This document shows positions 46,263-54,600 of a DNA stretch of 64,000 bases, in pieces. Source of the stretch: Devosia salina (GTDB lineage Bacteria; Pseudomonadota; Alphaproteobacteria; Rhizobiales; Devosiaceae); NCBI RefSeq assembly GCF_019504385.1, contig NZ_CP080590.1:4232376-4296375 (forward strand). The letters are read 5' to 3'. Numbering within the stretch: the stretch's first letter is position 1; each line of letters starts with the position of its first letter. Below the pieces are notes generated by a model. The model made no database searches. It had not been told where the DNA came from and saw only the letters and a program-made list of their open reading frames with translations. Position numbers and translations under genes: made by a program.

Positions 46263-46918
46263 ACATTCCACCCGCCCGATCCGCTCCCGAACGCATCGTA
46301 CTTGAGGGCCGCTATGTGCGGCTCGAACCGCTGGACCTGCGACACGCCGCGGACCTCTATGCCGTCTCCACCATGCCCGGTGGGGCCGAGCGCTATCGCT
46401 GGCTGTTTTCCGACGCCCCGCAATCGCTGGCCGAGATGGAAGCTCGGATCGAGATGGGCAATGCCGGCTCCGACCTGGCGGTCGCCATCATCGACAAGGC
46501 CAGCGGCCGGGCGCTGGGTCAGCAATCTTGGATGCGCATCCGGCCCGAACATGGCTCCATCGAGATCGGCGGCGTCTATTGGGGCCTGCCCATGGCGCGC
46601 AGCCGCCTTGCCACCGAGGCGCTCTATCTGTTCGCGCGCCACGCCTTCGACGATCTGGGCTATCGGCGGTTCGAGTGGAAGTGCAACAATCGCAACGAGC
46701 CCTCCAAGGCCGCCGCCACCCGTTTCGGTTTCAGCTTCGAGGGTGTTTTCCGCCAGGACATGATCATCAAGGGCGAAAGCCGGGACACCGCCTGGTTCTC
46801 GATGCTGGACAGCGAATGGCCGGCCCTGCGGGCCGAATATGAACGCTGGCTGGACCCGGGCAATTTCGATGCGGCGGGGATGCAGAAGACGAAATTGGAG
46901 GCGCAAGGCGCGCGCTGA
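46259..46918 (+). CDS. GNAT family N-acetyltransferase
   Basis: A 219-residue acetyltransferase of the RimJ/RimL-like type (Acetyltransf_3): VRLEPLDLRHAADLYAVS near the start, IEIGGVYWGLPMARSRLATEAL over the acetyl-CoA-binding region and ATRFGFSFEGVFRQDMIIKG in the last third. Target unknown; relatives modify small molecules or protein N-termini. It overlaps the upstream SDR by 4 nt (ATGA) and converges on the hydrolase gene with a 2-nt gap. Confidence 0.9.
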   Translation: MNIPPARSAPERIVLEGRYVRLEPLDLRHAADLYAVSTMPGGAERYRWLFSDAPQSLAEMEARIEMGNAGSDLAVAIIDKASGRALGQQSWMRIRPEHGSIEIGGVYWGLPMARSRLATEALYLFARHAFDDLGYRRFEWKCNNRNEPSKAAATRFGFSFEGVFRQDMIIKGESRDTAWFSMLDSEWPALRAEYERWLDPGNFDAAGMQKTKLEAQGAR

Positions 46919-46920
46919 GG

Positions 46921-47685
46921 TCAGATCATCCCCAGGACCGCGTCCCTGAGCCGCGTCAGGTCCTGGTCCCGGCTCAGCCGGTGGTCGCCGTCCGGGATCA
47001 GGGTGAAGGTCACCTTGTCGTGCAGGATATGGGCCAACAGTTTCTGCGCATGGGCGGGGGGCACGTCTGGGTCCTGCCCGCCCTGCAGGATATGCACCGG
47101 GCAGCCGGTTTCGATCACCGAACCGAACAGGCGATGATGGGCGCCATCCTTGATCAGCGTCCGCGTGTATCGATACAGGCCATCGCCATAGGCGCTTTCG
47201 CGCTCGAAATAGCCCTGCCGTTCGAGATCAAGCGTCTGCGTCGCGGTCATGCGCGCCGGGATCAGCGTGCTGGTGGCGTCCACGGCCGGCGCGATCAGGA
47301 TGAGCCCCTTGAGCGGCGTGCCTTTCGCCAATTGCCTTCGGGCCAGCAGCAGGGCGAGCCAGCCACCCATGGAGGAGCCGCAGACGATCTGTGGCCCTTC
47401 GGTCAGGGCAAAAACGGCTTCGGCCTCTTCGAGCCAGCGGCTGATGCTGCCCTGGTCGAAATCGCCGCCGGAAGCGCCATGGCCGGAATAGTCGAAGCGG
47501 GTGACGCAAAGGCCCCGTTCTGCGCCCAACGCGTCTAGCGTCATCGCCTTGGCGCCCGTCATCACCGAGCGGAAGCCGTTGAGCCAGAACAGGCCCGGCG
47601 TCCCGCCCCGGCGTTGGGTCACCGCGATCTCGCGCCTCGCGTCGGCCTCACCGACAGGGATATGGATCAGTTCGGGGGAACTCAT
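46921..47685 (-). CDS. Alpha/beta hydrolase
   Basis: A 254-residue serine hydrolase. The nucleophile elbow is CGSSMGGWLAL (GxSxG form GSSMG), preceded by FDYSGHGASGG; the acid is in GGQDPDVP and the catalytic His in DGDHRLS. The overall pattern resembles short carboxylesterases/thioesterases related to ABHD10. Cytoplasmic, no signal peptide. It is transcribed towards the queG operon and away from infC. Substrate unknown. Confidence 0.9.
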   Translation of the reverse strand: MSSPELIHIPVGEADARREIAVTQRRGGTPGLFWLNGFRSVMTGAKAMTLDALGAERGLCVTRFDYSGHGASGGDFDQGSISRWLEEAEAVFALTEGPQIVCGSSMGGWLALLLARRQLAKGTPLKGLILIAPAVDATSTLIPARMTATQTLDLERQGYFERESAYGDGLYRYTRTLIKDGAHHRLFGSVIETGCPVHILQGGQDPDVPPAHAQKLLAHILHDKVTFTLIPDGDHRLSRDQDLTRLRDAVLGMI

Positions 47686-47839
47686 CGTGCTGAACGGCCT
47701 TTTTATCTGGTGACGCGGGCGTAGCCGCGGCGCAACGGCCTGAAAATAGAGTGCCCGCGCCAGTTGACTTTAGCTGCCGCTACCACGATTTTAGGGCCGA
47801 ATTCACCCCCTGGCATCATCAGCACAAGGAAAGCTTGCC

Positions 47840-48376
47840 ATTCGCCGTCCCATGAGACCCGTTGCGCCCCAGAAAGATGGGCCGCTTGCCAACGAGGATA
47901 TCACCAGCCCCGACGTTCAGCTTATCGATGCAGAAGGCGAGAACCGCGGCGTCGTGCGCACGCGCGATGCATTGGCCGAAGCGCAGGAGCAGGGTCTTGA
48001 CCTGGTCCTGATCGCCGCCAATTCCAATCCGCCCGTCGCCAAGATGCTCGATCTCGGGCGCTACAAGTATGCCGCTCAGAAAAAGGCGGCCGAAGCGCGC
48101 AAGAAGCAGAAGGTGATCGAAGTCAAGGAAGTGCAGATGCGTCCCAACATCGACACGCACGACTACGACACCAAGATGAAGGCGGTGCAGCGTTTCCTGG
48201 GCGAGGGCGATCGCGTCAAGGTGACCATGCGTTTCCGTGGCCGCGAAATGGCGCACCAGGACCTGGGAATGCAATTGCTGATCAAGGTCAAGGAACAGAC
48301 CGAGGATATCGCCAAGGTCGAAAGCCAGCCGCGTTCCGAAGGCCGGCAGATGGTCATGGTGCTGGCGCCGAAATAA
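47840..48376 (+). CDS. infC: Translation initiation factor IF-3 (probable ATT start)
   Basis: IF-3 keeps 30S subunits free and checks start-codon pairing. The product has the usual two domains: N-terminal part from GPLANEDITSPDVQLIDAEG to LDLGRYKYAAQ, linker, and C-terminal part KVTMRFRGREMAHQDLG. The ATG at 47852 lacks a ribosome-binding site. The ATT at 47840 lies in the same frame, has AAGGA 9 nt upstream and adds (M)RRP, matching the RRP start of related IF-3 proteins. An AUU start, discriminated against by IF-3 itself, is the known autoregulation device of infC. 178 residues. Confidence 0.95.
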   Translation: MRRPMRPVAPQKDGPLANEDITSPDVQLIDAEGENRGVVRTRDALAEAQEQGLDLVLIAANSNPPVAKMLDLGRYKYAAQKKAAEARKKQKVIEVKEVQMRPNIDTHDYDTKMKAVQRFLGEGDRVKVTMRFRGREMAHQDLGMQLLIKVKEQTEDIAKVESQPRSEGRQMVMVLAPK

Positions 48377-48404
48377 GGCGACGGTTCCACAGTCCAAAAA
48401 TATC

Positions 48405-48432
48405 AAAGCGGGTCGCAAGGCCCGCTTTTTTG
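48405..48432 (+). terminator. Terminator of infC
   Basis: Stem AAAGCGGG / CCCGCTTT with an 8-nt loop, followed by TTTG, 28 nt after the stop. rpmI and rplT, often next to infC, are not adjacent here. Confidence 0.88.
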
Positions 48433-48625
48433 TTGCAATTGATGGCCTGTGCCGACAGTCTGAACGCATGGTCGGCCAATGATCGCGTGCGGCCCGGGTC
48501 AGCATTCAAATGCAAGACCGTGTCGATGCGAGAGCGATCATAGTAGAGGCTTTATCGGGTCAGGCGCTGATTGGTCGTAATATCGCCCTCGGAGCGGTCC
48601 CGTCGCTACAGAACGGAGAAATATA

Positions 48626-48730
48626 GTGGAATTGTTTTGGACATTCGCCGGCATCGGCGTTCTCATCTTCGCTGCCACGGCCGGAGTGTCCATGTTGATC
48701 CTGGCGCTCAAGCATAGCGGCAAGATCTAG
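48626..48730 (+). CDS. 34-residue single-helix membrane peptide, function unknown
   Basis: Starts with GTG at 48626, with GGAG 8 nt upstream, and reads MELFWTFAGIGVLIFAATAG then VSMLILALKHSGKI before TAG. Almost the whole chain is one hydrophobic helix with a positive C-terminal end, which suggests N-out or simple inner-membrane insertion. It lies in the gap between infC's terminator and the nuclease gene, 37 nt before the latter. No family recognised; candidates would be small accessory subunits of membrane complexes. Supported by the ribosome-binding site and membrane-helix pattern only. Confidence 0.55.
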   Translation: MELFWTFAGIGVLIFAATAGVSMLILALKHSGKI

Positions 48731-48767
48731 GACCGGTTCGCACTCAGCCGGCCTCCGGGGGGGGAGC

Positions 48768-49316
48768 ATGGGGCTATTCCGGTTCGTCATTCGGCTGTTT
48801 TCCGCGCGAAGGTCGAAAAGCACCGTCGAACCTTGGCGCGGGATTCCGGACTATCCGCCCAAGCCACGCGAGATGCGCGTCGTCCTTGTCCAATCCACGC
48901 AGACAACGCTTCAGCCTGTCGAGAAAATCCTTCGCGGGTCATGCTGGGTGGTCGATGGCGATACCATCGTCATCGACAAGGTTCGCATTCGGATCGCCGG
49001 GATCGATGCACCGGAGCTCGACCACCCCTATGGTCAGCAGTCGAAGTGGGCGCTCGTGAAGCTGTGCAAGGGCCAGATCGTGACCGCCCGCATCAAGCCC
49101 GAATTGTCCTATGACCGGCTGGTCGCGGAATGCTTCCTGCCCGACGGGCGGGACCTCGCAGCCGAGATGGTTCGCGCCGGACTGGCGCTGGACTGGCCAA
49201 AGTTTTCGGGCGGAAAATATCGCCATCTCGAACAAGCCGATGCGCGCAAGAAGCTCTGGCGGGCATCGGTGCGGCAACGTGGCATGATGGGGACAATAAG
49301 TCGCCTTCCCGAGTGA
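48768..49316 (+). CDS. Thermonuclease (SNase-like) family protein
   Basis: A 182-residue protein with a staphylococcal-nuclease-type OB fold: VVDGDTIVIDKVRIRIAGID carries the first Asp and Arg of the active site, and LVAECFLPDGRDLAAEMVRAGLALD the later region. The Glu-containing DAPELDHPYGQ segment is in place. An N-terminal amphipathic stretch (GLFRFVIRLF) is not a clear signal peptide, so location is uncertain. Probably a Ca-dependent nuclease; may be co-transcribed with the small membrane peptide upstream. Confidence 0.88.
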   Translation: MGLFRFVIRLFSARRSKSTVEPWRGIPDYPPKPREMRVVLVQSTQTTLQPVEKILRGSCWVVDGDTIVIDKVRIRIAGIDAPELDHPYGQQSKWALVKLCKGQIVTARIKPELSYDRLVAECFLPDGRDLAAEMVRAGLALDWPKFSGGKYRHLEQADARKKLWRASVRQRGMMGTISRLPE

Positions 49317-49377
49317 ACGCACCGTGCGGCGTCGGCAACGGGCCAATAGGCCCGTCGCGCGGCGTCAGTTCTGCCCG

Positions 49378-50001
49378 TCAGGCGGCCTGCCATGCCGGGG
49401 CAATGCCGGTGCCGCGGCCCATGTGATAGCCGAGGCGGATATTGAGCATGCCAAGCGGTTCGACCAGCCGGGCGGTGTCGAGTGGCCCGGTCTTTTCGAC
49501 GGCAAAGCCCGAGGTCCGGACCAGCTGCTCCACCGCCGCGATAGCGGCCTCGTCATCGCCGGCCAGGAATACGGGAATGGACGCGGTCTGCGCGGCGGGC
49601 ACCTCGAGCAGGGCCGCAAAGATGGTGTTGTAGGCCTTGACCAGGCGGGCGCCGGCGGCAACGGCCTGCAATTCTTCGGCGGCCGAAGTGGTGTGGCCGA
49701 TGGTCAGGCCCGAATAGTCGGGCTTGAGCGGATTGGAGATGTCCACGACGATCTTGCCCGCGAGATCGGTGTCCCGGGCAAATTCGAGCGCCGGTCCATA
49801 GGGCAGGGCCAGCACCACGATATCGGCGCGCGCGGCGGCTTTTGCCTGGTCCAGCACTTCGGCGGTCCCGTCCAGCGTGGCGGCGAAGGCCTTGGCAGCG
49901 TCGCTATTGCGCGAGCCGAGCAGCAGGTCGGTCTTGCCGGCGAGGCGTTTCGCCAGGCCCTTGCCCATATTGCCCAACCCGATAATGGCGATGGTGGTCA
50001 T
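49378..50001 (-). CDS. NADP-binding F420-reductase-like / coenzyme F420 NADP oxidoreductase family protein
   Basis: A 207-residue single-domain Rossmann protein: TTIAIIGLGNMGKGLAKRLA at the start, then LLGSRNSDAAK (NADP-selective Arg), VVLALPYG and VVDISNPLKPDYSGL, the pattern of the NADPH-dependent F420 reductase (NpdG-like) family. In bacteria without F420 these proteins are reductases of unknown substrate. The gene is divergent from a LysR regulator at 50102, a common control arrangement. Confidence 0.87.
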   Translation of the reverse strand: MTTIAIIGLGNMGKGLAKRLAGKTDLLLGSRNSDAAKAFAATLDGTAEVLDQAKAAARADIVVLALPYGPALEFARDTDLAGKIVVDISNPLKPDYSGLTIGHTTSAAEELQAVAAGARLVKAYNTIFAALLEVPAAQTASIPVFLAGDDEAAIAAVEQLVRTSGFAVEKTGPLDTARLVEPLGMLNIRLGYHMGRGTGIAPAWQAA

Positions 50002-50101
50002 GAAGTTCTCCTTTCAAGCTTTGGCTGGCGCTGATATGCCCCTTGTTGTTTACTTCAGGAATTGCATGAATTGTTGTAACTGAATTGCGGAACGGTATCG
50101 A
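50002..50101. promoter_or_regulatory. Divergent promoter region with a LysR-type dyad
   Basis: A 100-bp gap between the reductase and lysR genes. GTTTAC...AATTGCATGAATT...GTAAC (about 50048-50080) is a loose inverted repeat with an AATT-GCATG-AATT centre, a plausible LysR-type binding site for both promoters. Confidence 0.45.
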
Positions 50102-50992
50102 ATGAGCGAATTGGAATCGCTGCGCACCTTTGTCTCCGCCGCCCGGCTCGGCAGTTTCGCGGGCGCGGCCCGTCAGTTGAACCTCTCGCCGGCCATGGTC
50201 GGGCGTCGCATCCAGGCCATGGAGGCGCGCTATCAGCTCAAGCTGATCGAGCGCACCACGCGCAGCCAGCGCCTGACCGATCAGGGCCGCCAGTTTCTGG
50301 AGCGGGCCGAGGCGGTCATTGCCGCGGCCCAGGCCCTGGACGAATGCGGTCAGACCGCCACGCTGTCGGGACGCATCCGCCTGACCGCGCCGACCACGCT
50401 GGGCGTACGCTGGCTGCCCCCGATCATTGCCCGGTTCACCGCCGAAAATCCCGGGGTGATCTTCGAACTCAGCCTCTCGGACCGGCGCGTCGATCTGGTG
50501 ACCGAGGGTTTCGACCTGGCGGTGCGGGTCGGAGAACTGCCCTCGTCATCGCTGGTGGCGCGGCGGGTGGGCACCTATCGCTTCGCGCTGGTGGCCTCAC
50601 CTGATTTCCTGTCGCGCAACCCCGCCCCGACAACGCCAGCGGACCTTGCCCAATATCGCTGCATCCTCAATCTCATCCTGGTACCGCGCAATCGCTGGGT
50701 CTTTGTCAATGCGCAGGGCGAGCGCAGCACGGTCGAGGTTGCCGGCGCCATCGAAGTCGACAATGGCGAGGCGCAGCGCCGGCTGGCCATTGATGGTGCC
50801 GGTATCGCCTATCTGCCCGCCAATCTGGTTGAAGAGGACCTCGCCGCTGGCCGGCTCATCTCACTGCTGCCCGAATGGCAATTGCTGTCGCTGCCCATTC
50901 ATGCCGTGCATCCCTCCCGGCACCTGGTGCCCCGCCGGGTCAGCGCCTTCATTCAGGCGGTGGTCGATGCCTTTGCCTGCCCGGAAAGCTGA
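50102..50992 (+). CDS. LysR-family transcriptional regulator
   Basis: A 296-residue LTTR. The HTH is LRTFVSAARLGSFAGAARQLNLSPAMVGRRIQAMEARYQLKL, with the CrgA/DsdC-like substrate-binding half behind it (FELSLSDRRVDLVTEGFDLAVRVGEL is typical of the subgroup). Divergent from the F420-reductase-like gene, which it probably controls. It converges on rbsK, with a GC hairpin (50995-51015) between. Confidence 0.93.
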   Translation: MSELESLRTFVSAARLGSFAGAARQLNLSPAMVGRRIQAMEARYQLKLIERTTRSQRLTDQGRQFLERAEAVIAAAQALDECGQTATLSGRIRLTAPTTLGVRWLPPIIARFTAENPGVIFELSLSDRRVDLVTEGFDLAVRVGELPSSSLVARRVGTYRFALVASPDFLSRNPAPTTPADLAQYRCILNLILVPRNRWVFVNAQGERSTVEVAGAIEVDNGEAQRRLAIDGAGIAYLPANLVEEDLAAGRLISLLPEWQLLSLPIHAVHPSRHLVPRRVSAFIQAVVDAFACPES

Positions 50993-51005
50993 ACGGGCGG
51001 CGCTC

Positions 51006-51902
51006 CTAGCCGCCCAAGACCTCGTCGACATCGGCCTTCATCGGAATGGCCGGCTGCGCGCCGGGCTTGAGGCAGGCAAGGCTGCCCGCCACAGCAGCGC
51101 GCCGCAGGGCCGTGCCGAGATCATGGCCCGCATCGAGGCCGGCGGCGAGATAGCCGCAGAACGTGTCGCCGGCGCCAACCGTATCGACCGGCTTGACCTT
51201 GTGCGCCTGTACCGCAATCGGGCCATCAGGTGTGCGGGCGCGGGCGCCCTCGGGGCCGAGCGTGACGACGATGGTGCGGCCGGTGCGGTTGACCCAGTCC
51301 TGCATGGCCGCGTCGAGCTGGTCGATGGGGCGGCCGCTCAGCAGGGAAAACTCGGTCTCATTGGCCACCACGATGTCAGCCAGCGGCGCCAGCTTGGCCG
51401 TGTCTGGCAGGAAAGGCGCCGTGTTGAGGATGGATCGCGCGCCCTTTTCGCGGGCGAGCTCCAGGGCGCGACGCGTCGCAGCCTGGGGCACTTCCTGCTG
51501 CACGAGCAGCGTATCGCCGGCAGAGAGGCCGGCCAGGCCCTCCTCGGCATCCGCCGGGCTCACCGTGCCATTGGCGCCGGGGAGAATGGCAATGACATTC
51601 TCGCCCGCCGCATCGACAAAGATCATGGCGATGCCGGTGGCGGCCTCCGCCTTGCGCATGCCGGAAAGATCGACGCCACCATCCTTGAGCAGCGCCAGCG
51701 CCAGGTCGGCAAAGGCATCATCGCCCACCGCCGAGACGTGGCGCACATTGGCACCCGCGCGCCGCGCCGCCAGCGCCTGGTTCGCTCCCTTGCCGCCCGG
51801 CGCCATCGAGAAGGTGCCGCCGGCCACGGTTTCACCCGGCTTGGGCAAGCGGGTGACGGTGCCGATCTGGTCGAGATTGGTGGAGCCGAAAACGGTGATC
51901 AT
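51006..51902 (-). CDS. rbsK: Ribokinase (PfkB family)
   Basis: A 298-residue sugar kinase: GGKGANQALAARRAGA near the N-terminus and DTVGAGDTFCGYLAAGL, the PfkB anion-hole and catalytic Asp motif, near the C-terminus. It should phosphorylate ribose to ribose-5-phosphate, though PfkB relatives use other sugars and nucleosides and no ribose transporter is adjacent. Start ATG at 51902 overlaps the DUF1697 stop (ATGA). Last gene of the nat-ydeI-DUF1697-rbsK operon, an odd functional mix. Confidence 0.9.
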   Translation of the reverse strand: MITVFGSTNLDQIGTVTRLPKPGETVAGGTFSMAPGGKGANQALAARRAGANVRHVSAVGDDAFADLALALLKDGGVDLSGMRKAEAATGIAMIFVDAAGENVIAILPGANGTVSPADAEEGLAGLSAGDTLLVQQEVPQAATRRALELAREKGARSILNTAPFLPDTAKLAPLADIVVANETEFSLLSGRPIDQLDAAMQDWVNRTGRTIVVTLGPEGARARTPDGPIAVQAHKVKPVDTVGAGDTFCGYLAAGLDAGHDLGTALRRAAVAGSLACLKPGAQPAIPMKADVDEVLGG

Positions 51903-52453
51903 TTCAGAATCTTCTCTATCGTGTTCCAGTTGCGCATGGTGTCGAGATGGCCCTTGCCAAGCCTGGCGTAAAGCGGCTTGAGAACCTCTTCCACATTCTC
52001 GGTATAGCGCCCATTGGGCTGGCGGTAGGCGGCGATATAGAGCTCGCGCGCATCGATACGCAGGATTTCCGTATCGCCCGGCCGGCTTTCGAGGACGATG
52101 CCTTTGGGGAAGGGCTCGTCCGACAGCAGCACATGGCGGTGGAGATCGGCCTCGGGGTCGAGCCCGGCAAAGGGATGGCCATCCAGCATTGCCTTGAGCT
52201 CGGCCTCTGTGCGCAGCACGACGCCGACGGCAAAGCCGAACTTCTTGCCGATGGCCTGTTCCAGCGTCGTCTTGATGGTCTCGGGCTTGCCCTTTGCGGC
52301 GAACCGCACATTGCCGCTCGCCAGAACCGTCTTCACCTCCGCAAGGCCGGCCGCCTCCATGCAGGCCTTCAACTCGGCCATCTTCATCTGCCGCTTGCCC
52401 AGATTGATGCCGCGCAGGAATGCGCCCCAGACCTGGCTGTTGTCCTGGCTCAT
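51899..52453 (-). CDS. DUF1697 domain-containing protein
   Basis: A 184-residue protein with the DUF1697 pattern: WGAFLRGINLGKRQMKMAEL at the start, the VKTVLASGNVRF block and RNWNTIEKIL at the end. Function unknown; the family is widely spread, and often encoded near other small accessory proteins. Overlaps both neighbours by 4 nt (ATGA at each end). Confidence 0.92.
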   Translation of the reverse strand: MSQDNSQVWGAFLRGINLGKRQMKMAELKACMEAAGLAEVKTVLASGNVRFAAKGKPETIKTTLEQAIGKKFGFAVGVVLRTEAELKAMLDGHPFAGLDPEADLHRHVLLSDEPFPKGIVLESRPGDTEILRIDARELYIAAYRQPNGRYTENVEEVLKPLYARLGKGHLDTMRNWNTIEKILK

Positions 52454-53046
52454 GGCATGGTCTTCTGCGGATAGATGGTCTCGCCGCGCGCCAGCATGTC
52501 GACGAATTCGCCGATCCGCTTCTTCCGTCCCGCCTCGGTCTTGAGCGAGATGGTGCGGAAGGTGAGGGCAAAGCGGTTCTGGGCCGTCAGCCCGGCATAA
52601 GTCTTCTGCGCCGCAGGATTGGCAGCAATGGCGGCCAATAGATCGGCGGGCGGTTCCTGCGTGGTCTTGTATGCTGCGTCCCACCGGCCGTCGGCCTTGG
52701 CAGCCTCGACATGGACCAGGCCGAACTCGGTCATCAGGCCCGCCTCGGTCAGCCGCGCGACATTGTCGCGATTGACCTGGCTCCACACCGATTTCGGGCG
52801 CCGTGGGCAATAGCGCTGCACGAAGCTCACCTCGTCCCAGCTCTTCTTGATGGCGTCGATCCATCCCCAGCACAGCACCGCCTCGATGGCCTCGACCGGC
52901 GTGATCGTGGGACGGCCAGACCCCTTCCTGAAGATGCGGATCCACACCTCGTCGGCGTCCTGGTGGTTCTGCGACAGCCAGCTATAGAACGCATCGAAGT
53001 CGACGAATTCGTGCAGCTTGTCCGTCGGGACGACGACCGGCGCCAT
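52450..53046 (-). CDS. YdeI/OmpD-associated family protein
   Basis: A 198-residue cytoplasmic protein: VWIRIFRKGSGRPTITPVEA and EAVLCWGWIDAIKKSWDEVSF with the later RYCPRRPKSVWSQVNRDNVARL are family hallmarks; the C-terminus (KKRIGEFVDMLARGETIYP) is the usual tail. The E. coli relative affects resistance to cationic peptides; a biochemical role is unknown. The ATG at 53046 is taken because the frame above it is not conserved. Overlaps DUF1697 by 4 nt. Confidence 0.9.
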   Translation of the reverse strand: MAPVVVPTDKLHEFVDFDAFYSWLSQNHQDADEVWIRIFRKGSGRPTITPVEAIEAVLCWGWIDAIKKSWDEVSFVQRYCPRRPKSVWSQVNRDNVARLTEAGLMTEFGLVHVEAAKADGRWDAAYKTTQEPPADLLAAIAANPAAQKTYAGLTAQNRFALTFRTISLKTEAGRKKRIGEFVDMLARGETIYPQKTMP

Positions 53047-53050
53047 GGTC

Positions 53051-53881
53051 CTAGACTGTCGGTTGGGGCTGCACCAGCGCGGCAAGCACCGGCTCCAGCC
53101 GCTCATCGGCAGGCAGGGTGATGCCGAACTCCCCGCTGAGGACCGCCCGCAATTCCTCCACGCTCCCCAGCACGCGCTTCTCCGCCTCGCCCTCGACCGG
53201 CTGGCGGGTGAACTGGGTATTGTGGAGCTTGAGGCGGGCGCCGCTGGGCGCCAGCGCCACGCGAAGCTCGCGCGTGAACGGTGAGGCCGGATCAGTCGCG
53301 ATGCGCTGGTTGATGGGCGCGATATCGGCCTCCTCGACCGTATCGAGTGTGAAGACATAGACCGCACGCCATTCTTCGCCGAGCTTGGCCTCCAGCGTCC
53401 AGTCTGGATCGCCGCCGGTGAGGCGGAAGGTCTCGTGCGGTGTGGTCTGTTCGACATCGGCCCTGAGCCGCAATGGCGTGGTCAGCGTCAACCCGCCGAA
53501 GCCGACATCGGCGATATGGTTCTGTCCGTTGATCTCCACCAGCAGCAGCAGGTGGCTTGGGGGCAGGGCGGCGCCGTCCGGATTGCTGAGGACAACCCGC
53601 GCCAGAAGCGGCCGCACGGTGAAGTCGAGGTCCTGGAGAATGCGCATGAACAACAGGTTGTGTTCAAAGCAATAGCCGCCCCGCTTGTCGGCGAGGAGCT
53701 TCTTTTCAAGGCTCGGCTGGTCCAGGGCCACCGGCTCGCCCAGAAGCGGCGTCAGGTTCTCAAAGGGGATGGCGGCGGGATGCAGGGCATGCAGCAGGTC
53801 CAGTGTCGCCAGCGTCGGCGCGATCGAACCGGCAAATCCGATTCGGTCGAAATAGGCTTTGAGATTGACCTTTTCGGGCAT
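53051..53881 (-). CDS. nat: Arylamine N-acetyltransferase
   Basis: A 276-residue NAT that acetylates arylamines and hydrazines with acetyl-CoA. The catalytic triad is visible: Cys in KRGGYCFEHN (about residue 71), His in PPSHLLLLVEI (about 109), and Asp in HIADVGFGG (about 124). PFENLTPLLGEPV matches the family's conserved N-terminal block. First gene of the operon that continues with ydeI (4-nt gap). Natural substrate unknown. Confidence 0.94.
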   Translation of the reverse strand: MPEKVNLKAYFDRIGFAGSIAPTLATLDLLHALHPAAIPFENLTPLLGEPVALDQPSLEKKLLADKRGGYCFEHNLLFMRILQDLDFTVRPLLARVVLSNPDGAALPPSHLLLLVEINGQNHIADVGFGGLTLTTPLRLRADVEQTTPHETFRLTGGDPDWTLEAKLGEEWRAVYVFTLDTVEEADIAPINQRIATDPASPFTRELRVALAPSGARLKLHNTQFTRQPVEGEAEKRVLGSVEELRAVLSGEFGITLPADERLEPVLAALVQPQPTV

Positions 53882-53978
53882 CAGCCACCCACGCCGCTGT
53901 TGAAACCGGGCACACTATGGTCAAGCGGGGCGGCTTTGTCACCTGCCGGCCGGAATCCGCCACTGCACCGGGGAAAAC

Positions 53979-54425
53979 TCAGGCCGCGGCCCTGCGCACG
54001 CGAATGACGACATCCACATGCGCCACTTCCATGCCCTCAGGCGCCTTGGGCAGCGCCTTGAACTCGACCGCATCGGCCGGGATGTCGATCATGCGCTGCT
54101 CGTCTTCGACATAGAAGTGATGATGGTCCGACGTGTCGGTGTCGAAATAGGAACGGGCGGCGTCAATGGCGACCTCCCGCAGCAGGCCGGCTTCGTGGAA
54201 CTGATGCAGCGTATTGTAGACCGTGGCCAGCGACACATTGACATTGGCCGTGCTGGCTTCGCCGTGCAGCTGCTCGGCGCTGACATGGCGATGCGCACCG
54301 CCGAACAGCAGTTCAGCAAGGGCCACGCGCTGGCGGGTCGGCCGAAGACCGGCCATGCGCAGCACGGCTGTCAGGCAAGGCTTGCGGGACGGGAGCGGCC
54401 GGGCGGTCGTATCTCGGTCGGGCAT
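53979..54425 (-). CDS. irr: Iron response regulator Irr (Fur family)
   Basis: A 148-residue Fur-superfamily protein. The HTH region is GLRPTRQRVALAELLF..HVSAEQLHGEA..NVSLATVYNTLHQFHEAGLLRE, and the His-rich DTSDHHHFYVEDE matches the heme-responsive HHH motif of rhizobial Irr. The C-terminal CxxC zinc motifs of classical Fur are absent, which separates Irr from Fur. Irr senses iron through heme and represses or activates iron genes. Divergent from fabA, an adjacency conserved across Rhizobiales. Whether heme binding at the N-terminus (HRM) applies here is unknown. Confidence 0.93.
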   Translation of the reverse strand: MPDRDTTARPLPSRKPCLTAVLRMAGLRPTRQRVALAELLFGGAHRHVSAEQLHGEASTANVNVSLATVYNTLHQFHEAGLLREVAIDAARSYFDTDTSDHHHFYVEDEQRMIDIPADAVEFKALPKAPEGMEVAHVDVVIRVRRAAA

Positions 54426-54600
54426 AGGGCCAGTAAGTCTCGTCGTTTCAGGTCCGGATTTGATGATTTCTTATACTGGCGCAGGGACCCGGATACAAGC
54501 ACGGCGCGCCGCCCGCCCGGGGCATGCATCCCATGGCTGGCTTGACCCTACCCCGCCTGCCCTATACGAGACGGGGCTTGAGCGAGAGTGGGGAGCCTCC

